Assembly (NCBI GenBank): GCA_021234155.1
Contig: JAJEKV010000002.1
Location: forward strand, 38,305,841-38,369,840
Reading direction: 5' to 3'
DNA from: Isoetes taiwanensis
Lineage: Eukaryota > Streptophyta > Lycopodiopsida > Isoetales > Isoetaceae
DNA length: 64,000 bases
Within the stretch, counting starts at the first letter, position 1; each line of letters begins with the position of its first letter. Of this stretch, positions 32,728-59,039 are shown in pieces. The notes beneath the pieces were generated by a model. That model saw only the letters and a program-made list of their open reading frames with translations, was not told the DNA's origin and did no database searches. A program made the translations under genes and the position numbers.

Positions 32728-35700
32728 TGGTTAACCGGCTGCGGAACAAACTTCCACCACCATTTGTTTGCCCAAATACCTCTACTTCGGATGGAACACA
32801 AGACGGAGATGCTTCTTCAACACCTACCCGACAAGGTCTTTGTTGCTTCTCAAGACACTCGAGTTCAAGAACTAGTAGACCGCCACCACCTTTTCCAACC
32901 CTCTCCAAGTCCAAGAAGAAACCGCTGCCACCTCCTTTCAAAGCCTCACCGTTGCACGTAGCAATCTTCCACCACCATTTGTACCATCCCCCGACACTAC
33001 AATGGCTCGACCTCAAGAAATTTTTTCGGAACGGACTACCTCCACCGCTTGTTGTTTCTCCATCTTCACTTACACATGCCGGGAATACAAAGACGCTCAA
33101 GATGCGAGATTCTCCATCGCTTCTCCCCACCACGATTTCACTACAAATGAAGATCCCGCAAAGATCTACTCTCTTCACACAAACGTGGTGACATGGGTTT
33201 GCGAGAATTCGACCGCTATAAAGAGATATGTTTGAACGAACTTCCCTGCGGAAGACGCTTACAACAACTGCACATCATATGGTGGCCCATCTCCTTCATT
33301 CAACACCGCACCTCCCGCTTTATCCGGTACAACTTCACGTGGTTTGTTCTCCTCTACAAGCACACCACTAAGGGCGAGGAGGTCACCCCCAGAGTAGAAC
33401 TCTCTTCAGAAGATGAAGATACCAACGTGCAACGAGATTACATTCTCTCCAGCCAGTCCACCAAGAAATTCAAGGTGGATTATGGTTTGAGAGCATGCTC
33501 CTCTGTAAGAAGAAGAAACCTTATGGACGAGCATAAAATGAGAAGACTTTTAAGAAGTAAATGCTGCTCATTGGGTTGCATCAACAAATTTAACATGTCT
33601 AAATTACGAGCAATTAGAGACAACTACGGGTTCAATGACATTGGTGACGAATGCCTACTTGGCCTATCATGTAAGACCAGACCGCAACACCTTCTTGCAC
33701 TACATTAACCGGCCAAGAAGTTTGCCAGAAATGCTTTATGGTTGTCCACCGTTTAGGGTCCACCAGAATGTCTAGAATACACAAAAGACTGGACAAAAAT
33801 CTAGCAATTGATGATCATTGTGGACCAAGAAGAGTTGTAACCATGCATGCCCTTGCTACTGTGTCATGGATGGAGAAATATTTTAGAGAAACATGTGAGA
33901 AGTCGCCTAACAAAGCAACATGTATCATTTAAACCGATAACATCACCAAAAAGATGTTTTTAATGAGTACAAAGAGACTTGCACTCGCCTTCAAAGACAT
34001 CTCTTACTCACACTTCACCAGACTGTGGAAAATTGAATTCGGTTTAGTGAAAATTGCCAGGAGACATAGAATGTCTGTTTGCTCAAGGTGTGCAGAATTA
34101 AAAAGTCAAAGAGAAACTGCAAAGACAGAGGTCGAAAGAAGTAAGCTCATGTTCTCCAATCTCTCACTTGTTTTAAAGAAAATGCTTTGACCTGATTTCT
34201 TCTGATGATATTGTGCGAGTAACCTTGCCGGACATCGTGAACAACAAAGATAGAGAAGAAAGCTTGCCAAAACACGAAAAAAAAGCTCTTGAACGTCCAT
34301 TGCAATATATATTTGTTGTGATTGATGGAATGGACAAAAAAAACTACTCTACCACATTTCTTGAACATTCCTAAAGATGTGCGGAGGAATGTTTTGTTAA
34401 GGTCCACCTTGTAGGAGCTATGGTCTTCAAAGGAAGTCTAAAGTGCAAAAGTATTTTTGACATATCCAAACTTGCATGGTGACCTGAACCTCACAATTAC
34501 AATTCTTAACAAGGTCCCGTGCGAGCAAGAGCAATTACCACCCGGTGCTTTACGCAACTTGACAATACTACAAGGGAGAACAAGAATCAAACACTCTTTG
34601 CATCTTGTGCTATGTTAGTGGAGCTAGGGATCTTGAGAAAAGTGAAGCTCGGTTTCTTACTTGTAGGCCACACTCATGATCAGATTGACCAAATGTTCAA
34701 CAGATTTTTTCAGGCGCCTTAGAAGGAAGAAGGCTTTCTCTTCCTACATTAGTTCGAATTATTGAAGATTCTTACACTCCCCACTCCGGTGATCGATCTT
34801 CTTAAAGAGGCTGCGATTTCAGAGAGTTTGTTTTCTCTCAACGTTCAGGCAGAGAACAAGGCGTGAACAAGTTGAATGATCTCACTTTTCAACATCACAT
34901 CAAGTTCTACTTGAAGGATGGCCGAGTTTCTTCTGAGGGGGAAGAAGTATACCACAACTAAGGACTGGAGTCCACCAGAGGGATTACGCTTCCTTAAATA
35001 TATTCCAGACAGTTCCTTCATAGAACGTGCTGAACAACTTCCTCTCAAAAATCCTAAGGAGTCCAAGCAGAAGAAAAGTACCCCAGAGTCATCCTTAAAA
35101 GCCATTGAAAATGGAATTTCCTCAGGCTTTAAGTACTTCTTAGAAGAAGATCGGATGTGGTGGAGTAATTTCTTTCTCGAACAGAAAATTGTTGTGAAAA
35201 ATATAGCCCTAAGACAGTTGCAAGAACCATTTCAATGGCCTAACACCTTCCATCAGCCCCAACAACAAGCAGGTCCAAGCAATGCTACATTAGCACTTTA
35301 GAGAAGAAGAAAGGCGAGGATCGAGTCATGTACCTCGGACCAAGACGCGGGAATGAGCCTCAAGGTAATATCACAGAAATTACCAAGGGTATGCAATGGA
35401 GGATGACAAAGGTCGACCTTTCTGGATAGCAAAAGTGCTTGACACAGTCAAGGAGGAAGGCTTAGTCACTAAACTCAAGATTCATTGGCTTGCAACATTT
35501 CGGAAAATGCTTTTGAAGGTAGATATGAGTTAGAAATGAGAAGCCAAAGGAAAGGGAGAAAGTCCAAGAAGGTGGGTTGTAGGGATGAGCTGATCCTTAA
35601 TGACGTGACTATATTGTGCTATGATTTTAAATTGAAATCTGACAATCGTCTACGCCAGAGGACTATCAATTTGCTTAAAAAAGGTTGTAATTACGAAGAA

Positions 35701-35877
35701 GAGGATGAAGAAGGTGGTGGCAATGCTACACCATCTGTTGATAGTGATGAGGAAGATAACTCAAGCACTTCCTCTAGTGACAGTGAAAGAAGTGAAGGTG
35801 ATGAGGATGGCATAAATGAATATGATGACGTCCTGGATCCCTCTCTCATCACTCCTCACACTTTTGTACATAACTGA
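32728..35877 (+). pseudogene. DUF7869-like (putative transposon) protein, many frameshifts
   Basis: The N-terminal part is Pro/Ser/Thr-rich (several PPPF/PPPL motifs, 32728-33190). 33430-33705 reads SKCCSLGCINKFNMSKLRAI and GLSCKTRP, a Cys-rich block. MHALATVSWMEKYFRETCE follows (~33840-33900), CSRCAELKSQRE (~34080), VIDGMDKKNYSTTFL (~34320), then the hallmark LDNTTRENKNQTLF and FLLVGHTHDQIDQMFNRFF (34555-34715). The last exon-like frame (35485-35877) is basic, then strongly acidic (EEEDEEGG, SDEEDNSSTSSSDSERSEGD) and ends at a stop. LDNT.RENKN plus VGHTH..IDQ.F is the conserved core of DUF7869 proteins; a DDE-like transposase role is inference. At least five frameshifts or stops show decay. 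Confidence 0.7.
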
Positions 35878-37715
35878 GTCTTAGAAAAAGACTTTAAATT
35901 TTGCATGTGAATATGAAGATTCTATCTTCAAATTTTGAGAATACTACAGTTTCAGTTACGGACTAACTTCAATTTTTTGTTAAATATTTTATTCTATGAA
36001 ATTAGGGTTTCTCTCGTAAAATATACTTCAAGAACATTCTATTTGCTAAGAAAAATGACACTTTAAAAAAAGTCAATTCTTTCGTTGCACAAAAAAATTA
36101 GTCACTTTTGGGGGGGTCAAAATAGAATTTCATGCATCTTTTTTTTTTAACCTCGTTTTACCCCCTTTTGTAAAAAAAAAGGAATCTTTGAGGAATATTC
36201 CTTTCACTCTCGTTTCGATGATTTGCTCCCGTTTAATACACAATCTTGTTGTGTTTGAGGCAAACGCAGAGCATCCAACAACAAGACTCCCTAAAGAAAG
36301 CTAACAGGCATCTAAATGGCGCCATTTGCCAACAAGAAGACTCCCTAAAGTAAGCTAACAGGCATCCAAATGGCGCCATGAAGCACAGTTTCATTAAAGT
36401 TGGAAATTTCGTGATTCCATTTTCGCTCGAAATGATTATGTTCGTTGTTTTTTCACATATTCAGCAATCAAATCTGCGCTATTTACTTAAAAATGCAAAA
36501 GAATTAGCATGAAACCCGCTGTATTTGAGACGAAATGGGGCAGAAATCGACGGGCGTGCAACAACCAGGTTGCGCAATTTAACACTAGAGTTGTCCCATG
36601 ATGGACCAAAAATGGTCCATTTGTAGTGTTCACTTTAAAATTCGTATAAAATCAACGGCACAAAATCTATTTGAACCTTTCCTAAGGATTCATATATGGC
36701 AGTCATACTCTACTAAAAAAATATCTAAAAATATATACGCCTCCATTCTTGTGAGTTATGCTCTAACAAACTCAAGGGGGTCAAGTACCAAAAGGTTCAT
36801 GTTTAAATAAAGTCAAACTGTTTCAACAAAAAGATTTTTTCAAATTTTTTGATTACCATGATATTTTTCTACACAAGATAGGGAAAAAGACACAAAAAAA
36901 CACATGTCAATCCGAAGTCTGTGAAGAAAGATAGGGCTTTTCAAACATGACAGGGTCAAAACTGTTTTCTGCCTCCTCAGAACCAATTATAGTTCCCAGA
37001 AGGCAGTTGTAGTTTAAATACAACAACTCTTACAAGGAAATGTGTTTTGCGGTAATATTTGATATATAAGCAATTGACAAGTTCCTCCATCCCATAAAAA
37101 TATTGGCTGGCCTTGAGTTTGATATTTGAGCTTTCATTTTTTATCTCAATTTTAGGGAACTTGTAAGAACGATTAATATTTTCGCATATAGAGCAAAAAT
37201 TAGTCTATGATGTCCTCCAGAAAATCAGACTATGAAAGTTCAAAATGATATGAAACCAATGCAAAAACAAGCTCATTAAAAACGCAAAAGACATGGTCAC
37301 AAGAAATCAAGAAAAGTTTCTGTACCTGAGCCCATTACTGGTTCATAGGTCCATTGAAAATAAATAACTTCCTTATATTAATCGATCTCAAGTTGAATTT
37401 TGGGATATGCATAGCTTCTGATTTACTCGAGTAATTGAAAATATTTGTTGAGCATAACCTTGGGATTTGGATTTATCTTTACAACATTAACTTCAAATAT
37501 ATCTTCTATGTTTATTCTAGATTTATGCCTCGAGATGTGGCTTTGAAAAGTCACACTCTCAAAATTTCCCATTTTATAAAATCAATGCAAAAAAGTTCAA
37601 AGAAAAATATGAAAGTTTATGACCATAAAAAGTCAAGTTAGACTGCTATGTGCAGTTCCACTGCAGACCATTATTGGTCCACAGGACTGGAAGTTTAAAA
37701 ATTAATAGAGGCATC
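35878..37715. other. No gene; AT-rich sequence between convergent genes
   Basis: Homopolymer runs (36110-36180), a 54-base tandem duplication (36275-36379) and a short palindrome ATGGACCA...TGGTCCAT at 36601-36620. No reading frame with recognisable content. Confidence 0.45.
36275..36379. repeat. Tandem duplication, period 54
   Basis: GACTCCCTAAAG...GCTAACAGGCAT...AAATGGCGCCAT occurs twice, starting at 36285 and 36339, with a few mismatches. Each copy ends in the palindrome GGCGCC. Confidence 0.85.
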
Positions 37716-39964
37716 TTAATAAATTTTGATCCCAACTTTGGAATAAAGATTATACGTACAGTTCTCTATAGGATGAAATTGGTTGGTTAGACGAGCTTGC
37801 ATAATTTGAGGGCAATGTTTAAGCACAAACAACTCTGAATTTATAGCAGTTGTGCATTTGTAAACCAGTTTGGTAACTGGTTTAGTAGAAATCTTGTACC
37901 CTCCCTTGCCATCAGGCACAGATTCTCCAATGGGTTCAAGTACCTGCAATGGTAATGACAGATCAATGTGATATAACTTGGGATAAAATAAAGCTGAATT
38001 CTAACCTTGTCATAGGTCTTCCATTCAATGTTGTGTCCTGGAATGTATTTCAATTCATTTGGGCAGGTTGGTAACTTGGCAGGTCCACAATTCTTGCACT
38101 TGAGAGTCAAACAGTCATGTGCATGCCACTCCTCTATTTCATCATCCCTTGGACAAACCCGGTGATCTCCAAAGCTCCTTTGGTAGAAGAGTATGTACAT
38201 TTATTTGCCATGCAAGTTGGCCCAGGGCCACAAACCACACAAGTGCACTTGCAGCTAGCTCCATGTAATTTCTCATCATGCCTAACCTTATTTATTGCTT
38301 GCCTAATGAAATCTGTTTTCATGTGATACACACAACAACAAGTTTCTCTATCCCTGACCTTCCTTACATATGGTGGTTTCAGAGCATGAAACATCGAAAA
38401 AGACAAGTCAAACTTGGGATATTCAGCAGTAAAACGTTTATAGAAAGTAACCTGCAAGTGCAAATTCACAAGTTATAAAAAGAATTTAAAAGGCCAACAA
38501 AAAATCAATATATAGAAACACTTACTTGAGTTTCCTCTAGAAAATGCAAGGGATGCATTATGTTCACTCCTTTGCCTAGTCTGATCTTCACCACATGTTT
38601 TTTGCAAGGTGATACTCTGGTGTTATTCCTCCAAAAGTCAACCACAAGTTTCCTCGATCATAAGAAAGCTTGTCACTTGAAGTGCTTTTTCTTGAACATT
38701 GACCATGGTCCTTCCCCATGTTATTTGACAAGTCTTCTCTTAAAGAACAGAGACAATTCTTCTATTCAGGTTTAGTTGCTTTGCAAAGGCCCTTCTATTT
38801 GTGTCGGCATTGAGAGTAAGCCATGGACACTTCTTGCTCTCCATGCATCGTATCCTTTGCATATTTGTGGGTGCAAATGAATCCTTCAAGTTGTCCACTA
38901 TAGCTTTCATTGTTTTGAATTCTTTGGTGGTTTGAACACCTAGACCAGGCAACCATTTGGCTGCACCCCTTAGAATATCTTCCCTATCTTTTCACTAGCA
39001 TTCCTACAAATATTATTAACAAGTTTGCCAATATTCTTTGACAATCTTTTTCTTTTTTTTTTTGTCTTTGAAATCACCATTGACTTGGCTTGTTCATCAG
39101 TGCTGACCTCCTTTCTCTCTGTCTTTGTCTTTTTTTTTTCTTCTTTGTTCAGCTCTCTTCTTCCTAAAAGAACACCTAAAGAAGCTAACAAAAGTTAATT
39201 TGTAAAGGATTCATAAAAACAACTGGAGATACAACTTGACATACCTTCAATATCCATTGGAGCTTGTGTCTCATTTTCTTTGTAATTCACCATGTGAAGT
39301 CTCGCCATAAAATCGGTTTGTGTTTCTTCATAACAAAATTCACCACCAATTTACGGAAAGATAAATCAAGAACTAAGGTTAGTCATGAAGTTTCTTTTTA
39401 CACAAACAAACAACAATATAATAAATCACGAATTACACGGATCCTCTACATACGCATTTGTGTCATTCAAAGACAACTTCAACATGTGCTTCTTCACGTA
39501 AACATCCACCACCTTAGATGAAGTTTTTACATTCAATATCATTTCAAAATTCACTTGGTTATTACAAAGACTAAACAAGCACTAATAACATACCTTCATA
39601 TATGTTTTTCATGTAGAATATCCTCTGTTCTTGTTTCATCTTGGGACAATGACAGGAGTTCGTCTTCTCCTATCAAAGGCTGTGATTAAAAATTAAGTGT
39701 CCACGGCTATCAAGAACGAGCGATAAGCTTATGGCATACCTCTACCGGGGAATCATCTTGTCATCAAAATTCTTTGTTGAAACTAAGGCGGCACTCCATA
39801 AATCTTTTGTTCTTCTTGAAATTGTTGTAAGCCCGATAGAATTGTGCGGGATCAAATTGCACTCGGTTCTTGGCCAAAGAAGAGGAAAGGCGGAATTCAG
39901 TCCATAGTGGGATGATGAATGAATTGCAAAAAATTTTGCAAGAACAATGACACAACACCGCCAT
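37716..39964 (-). pseudogene. Unidentified Cys-rich gene with introns, at least two frameshifts
   Basis: A first exon begins at 39964 (MAVLCHCSCKIFCNS; VQFDPAQFYRAYNNFKKN). Short exon candidates follow (DETRTEDILHEKHIYE near 39600; VNYKENETQAPMDIE near 39250). 39191-38970 is Lys-rich (KEEKKKTKTERKE, KKKRKRLSKNIGKL). 38952-38740 reads GVQTTKEFKTMKAIVDNL and TNMQRIRCMESKKCPWLTL. 38469-38134 reads PYVRKVRDRETCCCVYHMK then CKCTCVVCGPGPTC. 38200-37990 reads WHAHDCLTLKCKNCGPAKLP, and the last exon (37949-37716) PVTKLVYKCTTAINSELF. The Cys clusters suggest metal binding. I do not recognise the family; a transposon-encoded protein is plausible from its setting. Confidence 0.5.
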
Positions 39965-42205
39965 TTCCTATTTCGAATTCCAAAATTCAGCTCCGGCGCC
40001 TAAACGATCCAAGAAAAGAATCTCCCTCCCGCTCAGGAATTTTGCATGACGGCCGAATGAAGGGCGAAAATTCCGTGATGGTCGAGGACGGGCGTGACGT
40101 CTGTTAATGAAGTTCGAAAAGCAGTTTTTCAGCATGGGTGTCGCCCACATGCTTTTTTGCATATGTCAAGCAAAAACACACCCAGTGTACTTATTCAGCA
40201 ATTGAATCTACATGGACTTCCACTCACACCTTTCAAAAATTATATCATTAAATGTAAGAAACAATAGTATTATTATAGGGACAAAATGGATAGGGCTAGA
40301 GAGAGATATATGCTCTATACAATTGGTCTAGTTATGGACTATAAATGGTCCATGCCTAATTATATTCGTATCTTCCAAATAATACGTTATTTCAATATGA
40401 AAAAATTAAGAGTTATATTGCAAAGGAAGGCCCTCATTCATGAAAAATATAGTGTGCATGAAAGATGACCTACATGTAACATTATCCTACTAAAACTCCA
40501 ATGCTTTGTAGCAGCAATAGATATACCAGTTTTATACTAGTAAGAAATGACTATGTTTCTCCGTCTTTTTTTGCAAGAAGGCCACACAACCTATATAGTG
40601 GACCTATATATATGTCCCTTGTCATATTATTGAACCATTTGGAAGGTTTATTTGGAGAATTATAGCGTGTTCTCTACAATGATGAGAAAGACGCATCAAA
40701 GTTCATGTGGTCTAATTATTGATTCTCATAGTTAAACTTCAAGATCTTCACTTTCATTCATCAATAAACATCATTAGCTATGTAAATGCTCAGTCTTCAG
40801 CCTATAATTTTGGAATTAACTCAAATTTTTAGTCTCTAATGTGTTAATCCTGTGGCTGTACATCATCTTTAAATCTAGTTAATTGCATGGTTAAACCCTA
40901 ATTACACTATATGCAAGTTGATAGAGTAATTTTCTATGTAGATATAAGTAGAATGCATCATTCATTACCCTCGTGATACTTATAGATGGTGATTTTTGAG
41001 GATTTTAACATATAATTTTGCCCAAAATTCTGTATAAGAAATTCTCTATTAAATTTAGAAGTCGATATAACTTATGAACACTCCAGTTAACAACTCATGT
41101 CCACAAGAATTAAGCCAAAACTTGTAATAATAAGAGAGAAATAATTCCTAAACCGTAAGCAATATTTTTTAACAAAATGGGGTTAACGACTTTCACGGAT
41201 GTTAGATGATAGCAACCAAAGATGAAAACATACAAATCAATGTGCCCTATCATAGATAGGCAACCACTTCCAATTTTAACAAGGTTTAGGTCTGCTTATG
41301 GTAGGAAAACTCAAGAATGCAGTTCTGGACTGTTGCAGAAACTGCCAAATTCTCTAAAATTTGGACAATCACCACAGCATATAGGTGAGTTCATTGGTCG
41401 TGAGATTCTCTAAGATCATTAAGAATCAAGTAAAGATTGATATGGCAGTGATGTATTGTGAAATTGAAACTTCTATTCTCATATATAATGGTTTAAGTGG
41501 CAGTGGGTCAGCTGGATCAATTCTGGTCCACGAAGCAGGAATGGTCCCCGGGACAACTTTAGTGTTAAACAAAAATGGCAAGAAAAAAGCAAGAAAATCG
41601 CTGCAAATGAAATGAGTCAGAAGGAAATATATGAAAATAAACAAGCAAATAGCGCGGCCGCGCAGTCTGCTGCAATATATTCACATTGCAAATGGCGTTG
41701 CTGTGCTATTTGCTTTAATAAAATCGTTATTCTTACAGAGTAGACAACACATCGTCATAGAATACAGCATCATTTTTGACATAAAGCTAAGGCATAAAAC
41801 CAGGCATCGTATTATTATACAAGTAAGATATACAAAAGAGGCAGCCAGATGCAAATCGATTTTCAATATTCTTTATCAAAAACATTATCAGGCTCTAAGA
41901 TCGCCGGAACAGGGATGCGGGATTATTACAGTAATCCTCAGGATATGCTTCTAGGAACAAATATTCGTTAGATTATTATGGTAATCCTCCGAATATGCTA
42001 CAAGAACGAATAATCAACAAATTATGCAATATAATCTAATTTGATCCGACGATACACAACGGTCAGATCAAAGGAACCTGCAAGGGCCTCCGAGCGCATG
42101 TAGCTGGTTTGTACGTAGCGTAGCTGGGTGAATTTATTATGGGAAGGATGGCAGAGGATGGAGGCATGGATTCATATGGATCGATTGGATGGGGCGGACG
42201 CATGT

Positions 42206-42281
42206 CATGTTTGAACCCAGAAAATTATGGTGGTTTAAACATGACCATGGTTGTCAAATAAGGCGCTCGGCAGTGTTCTCC
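42206..42281. repeat. Short relative of the 26722-26922 MITE
   Basis: CATGTTTGAACC at 42206 faces GGTTTAAACATGACC at ~42232-42246, followed by GGTTGTCAAATAAGGCGCTC as in the other copy. The left outer arm is missing and the centre is nearly gone. Confidence 0.65.
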
Positions 42282-42427
42282 ACTGGAAGTCTCAAAGTCC
42301 GCATCCATGTCGTTTTAGGCAGATTGACAGGCATCATTCCGACCTGTGCATCATGCAAAATACTGTCCGACCTGTGCATCATTCAAAATACTGCTGTTGA
42401 AGAATGTTGTTGCTGCGGTTTTCAGGC

Positions 42428-42727
42428 ATAGAATCGTCCATCTGAGTCAATCGGGTTGGGAAGAGACCCTTTCCGAGACTTCTCATGGCGTTTGGAGTTA
42501 GAGGAAGGGGAAAGGACTGAGCAATTTTTTGCAGTCTCTGATTTTTATCTTGTCAAAACACTTGTGCATCTTCTCATAGAATCGTCCATCTGAGTGAATC
42601 GGGTTGGGAAGAGTCCCTTTCTGGGACTTCTCAAGAGCGTTTGGAGTTAGAGGAAGGGAAAAGGACTGAGCAATTTTTTGCAGTCTCTGGTTTTTATCCT
42701 GTCAAAAGGCATGTGCATCTTCTCTTA
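42428..42727. repeat. Tandem duplication, period 148
   Basis: Units start with ATAGAATCGTCCATCTGAGT at 42428 and 42576 and share GGAGTTAGAGGAAGGG and GACTGAGCAATTTTTTGCAG, with about ten differences. Confidence 0.9.
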
Positions 42728-43565
42728 GGCTCGAATCGAGGGAAGGGATAGGCCTACCTTCAATTTCTTTGACGAGAGATCCAAAAACCTCCTTGACACG
42801 TTGAGATGGTTGGAAACGATTAATCCCCAGCAGTACTGTTTACTGTGATTTGTGCGACATCACATTATTTATCACAAGATATAAGGAAGACAGAAATGGG
42901 CTCTATGGAAGAAGATGTAATCAGGCATGTAGGAGATTACTACTTTGCGGGAAACCGGTGGAAATCTAGTTCCCGCAAGAGGGGTTAGAAATGAAATGGC
43001 TAGGTCTCCACGTTCAAGCCAGGTTGAAGCCCAGAAAAGAGCAGTAGGCAAGGTTCGGGTACAAGAGCACAGCTGTGAAAGCTACTACGGTAGCTATGCT
43101 AAGGTCTAGAAATAGGGTGTATCTTTCTAGACAACCAGGCAATGGAAATGGTGAGTTAGTCCGACCTAGAAAGCAGGGTAACTTTGTATGTATTTCAGAT
43201 TGCTCTTTCCCAAATTGGAGGTTAGCTTCTGCCAAGACATTTGATGCAGCTTTATTATTTCTCCAACAAGTGTCTCGAATTGCAACTTGCTCTTCTTGAA
43301 AAACGCATCTTACATATGCACTCCACAAAAACTATTCCTCGCTACATTCATCTGGCATGAAAGCACTTTCAAGATTTGCCTTCTGAGAGCCTACTGGGTC
43401 ATTTGGTGGGTTCTTATGTGTTGGGTTGCGACCTGGCCTACCTGCTTTGGAAGGAAAAAAAACAGTGTCTTACTTGTCGGGCAATCCACAGTGGGACAGC
43501 ACTTTATTTTGCCACTAGAGGAGGACGACGACTTGCAGGCTGATCCGTCAAATATTCTAGTTTCT

Positions 43566-43790
43566 TTTGGAGGTATTGCTTTGAATGGCAATTCGAGCAA
43601 CAGTATTCATGGCTTGATTGTACTGGCCTTCCAAGATATTAAATCTGTTTTGGGCCATGTACAAGAATGTTGGTTTCCTTTGGAGGTATTGCTTTGAATG
43701 GCAATTTGAGCAACAGTATTCATAGCTTGATTGTACTGGCCTTCAAGATATTAAATCTATTTTGAGCCATGTACAAGAATGTTGGTCCGA
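43566..43790. repeat. Tandem duplication, period 113
   Basis: TTTGGAGGTATTGCTTTGAA starts at 43566 and 43679. Both units run through CATGTACAAGAATGTTGG with few differences. A 19-base repeat (CTTGTCTATCTTCTGTGGA) follows just after. Confidence 0.9.
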
Positions 43791-44636
43791 TAGGGCCCAA
43801 CTTGTCTATCTTCTGTGGATACTTGTCTATCTTCTGTGGATTTAGTTTATGCAACAGTTTGGCTTTTAGCAGGCAATAGACTACAGGTAGACAGGTAAGA
43901 ATCAGGTTCTACAGCAGCACTAAACGCTAACAACAGAGTTCTGATCTCCCGCATGCAAGAATCGACTCTTTTTGTTCCAGATTATGCCTACAAATCTGCC
44001 TTTGTAATCTTAATTTGAGCTTATCTATCTACGGTAACTGCTAGGCTGGTTCCAGCCATATAGACCTTAGTCCGGCCAACATCATTGGTCTATAAATTGC
44101 TTTGGTCCATTATGTTAGTTGCACTGCTATGCAGCGGTGCAGATCGCTACCCATTTATCAACCATTCAAAGTTTAAAAACATTTCTAATATTTCTTTAAA
44201 CCTAGGGTTATCTTAGATTCTTTTATTTATATGCACTATCTACTCGATATAACTTCTTAATGGTCTAATGATCTCTCTAGCCACGTTTTTGCCTATATAC
44301 AACAAGTCCCCTGGACCGCTCCCCTGAGCTTGTGCCATATCCATAATGTAATGTTCATTCATATTGAAAATTGGGCACACCTTGCGTTAAATTGGACACC
44401 ATAGCTATTATGGGTGTCATCATGGCCATGCTAATCAGTTCTGCAAATTGTTCTAATTTTATGGGATATCCGAAGCCTTAAACAACAGATAAGATTAGCA
44501 TCTCACATATCTGACAGCAAAATTGCATTTACATCAAAATGCTCATCCAAGTTGCCTATTTGGTCTTTTACGTTGGGCTAATCCTCCATCATTTGTCCCA
44601 TGTATACAGATCAGTTCGCTCTTTCCTCTTCTATAG

Positions 44637-58524
<13,888 letters not shown>

Positions 58525-58569
58525 CTGCAGAACAAGGCAGTAAATAGTCGGTTTTACAAGTCCTACTGT

Positions 58570-58690
58570 GTAGGATATAAAATAATGAATAAACTATGTA
58601 AAGGTTAGAGACACTTGGCGCTCGTTTCCATGTCTCTCTTCCTCCGTTGAATTTCATCATTTGATATCAGAGCCAGCCAGGTCGGAACGG
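58570..58690 (+). repeat. Possible LTR end with primer-binding site
   Basis: TGATATCAGAGCCAGCC (~58661) resembles a tRNA-iMet primer-binding site preceded by LTR-like pyrimidine-rich sequence (TGTCTCTCTTCCTCCG). No coding remnant follows. Weak. Confidence 0.35.
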
Positions 58691-59039
58691 GGCAGCATAA
58701 AAGACACTCACATCGTCATCAAAATATATTAGAGTAACAAGCCATTTTATCAAAAATTGCAAATGTGCTTGTTGCCATGTCAGCAAAAAACGTCCCGTTT
58801 TGTGTCAAAGTTGGAAGGTTCATAGTCCTTATTGTAAATTGGTTATGATTTTGTGGGAGTTGAGTTTTGACAGAACTCTCGACCAAGACATTTAGAGCTA
58901 TAAGATTTGGATGAAACTATTTTTCAAATCAAAGGCCTGTAAAAGTAGCGAATAGTTCTGAATGGCAGCAGGCTATGCATGCTGAATATGATTCACTGCA
59001 AGCTAAAACCATAGATGAGAGCTAGCAAATCTGTTGTGC

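Larger units (their letters stand above)
39965..44636. other. Gene-poor spacer with small duplications
   Basis: No confident coding region. Short open stretches (41222-41413, 43287-43697) have no recognisable content. It contains the repeats listed below, and sequence such as GATCCGACGATACACAACGG near 42043 typical of small plant inverted-repeat elements. Confidence 0.45.

Noticed and set aside
32387-33178. 263-codon minus-strand frame
   Set aside because: Opposite a Pro-rich plus-strand reading. Its Gly/Cys-rich content is what the complement of Pro/Thr/Ser codons gives, and no domain or conserved motif was seen.
38970-39191. Lys-rich frame as a separate nuclear protein
   Set aside because: Bounded by splice-like signals and lying between other pieces of the Cys-rich gene, so better seen as one of its exons.
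43287-43697. 136-codon plus-strand frame
   Set aside because: It runs into a 113-base tandem duplication and has no recognisable content; likely chance.
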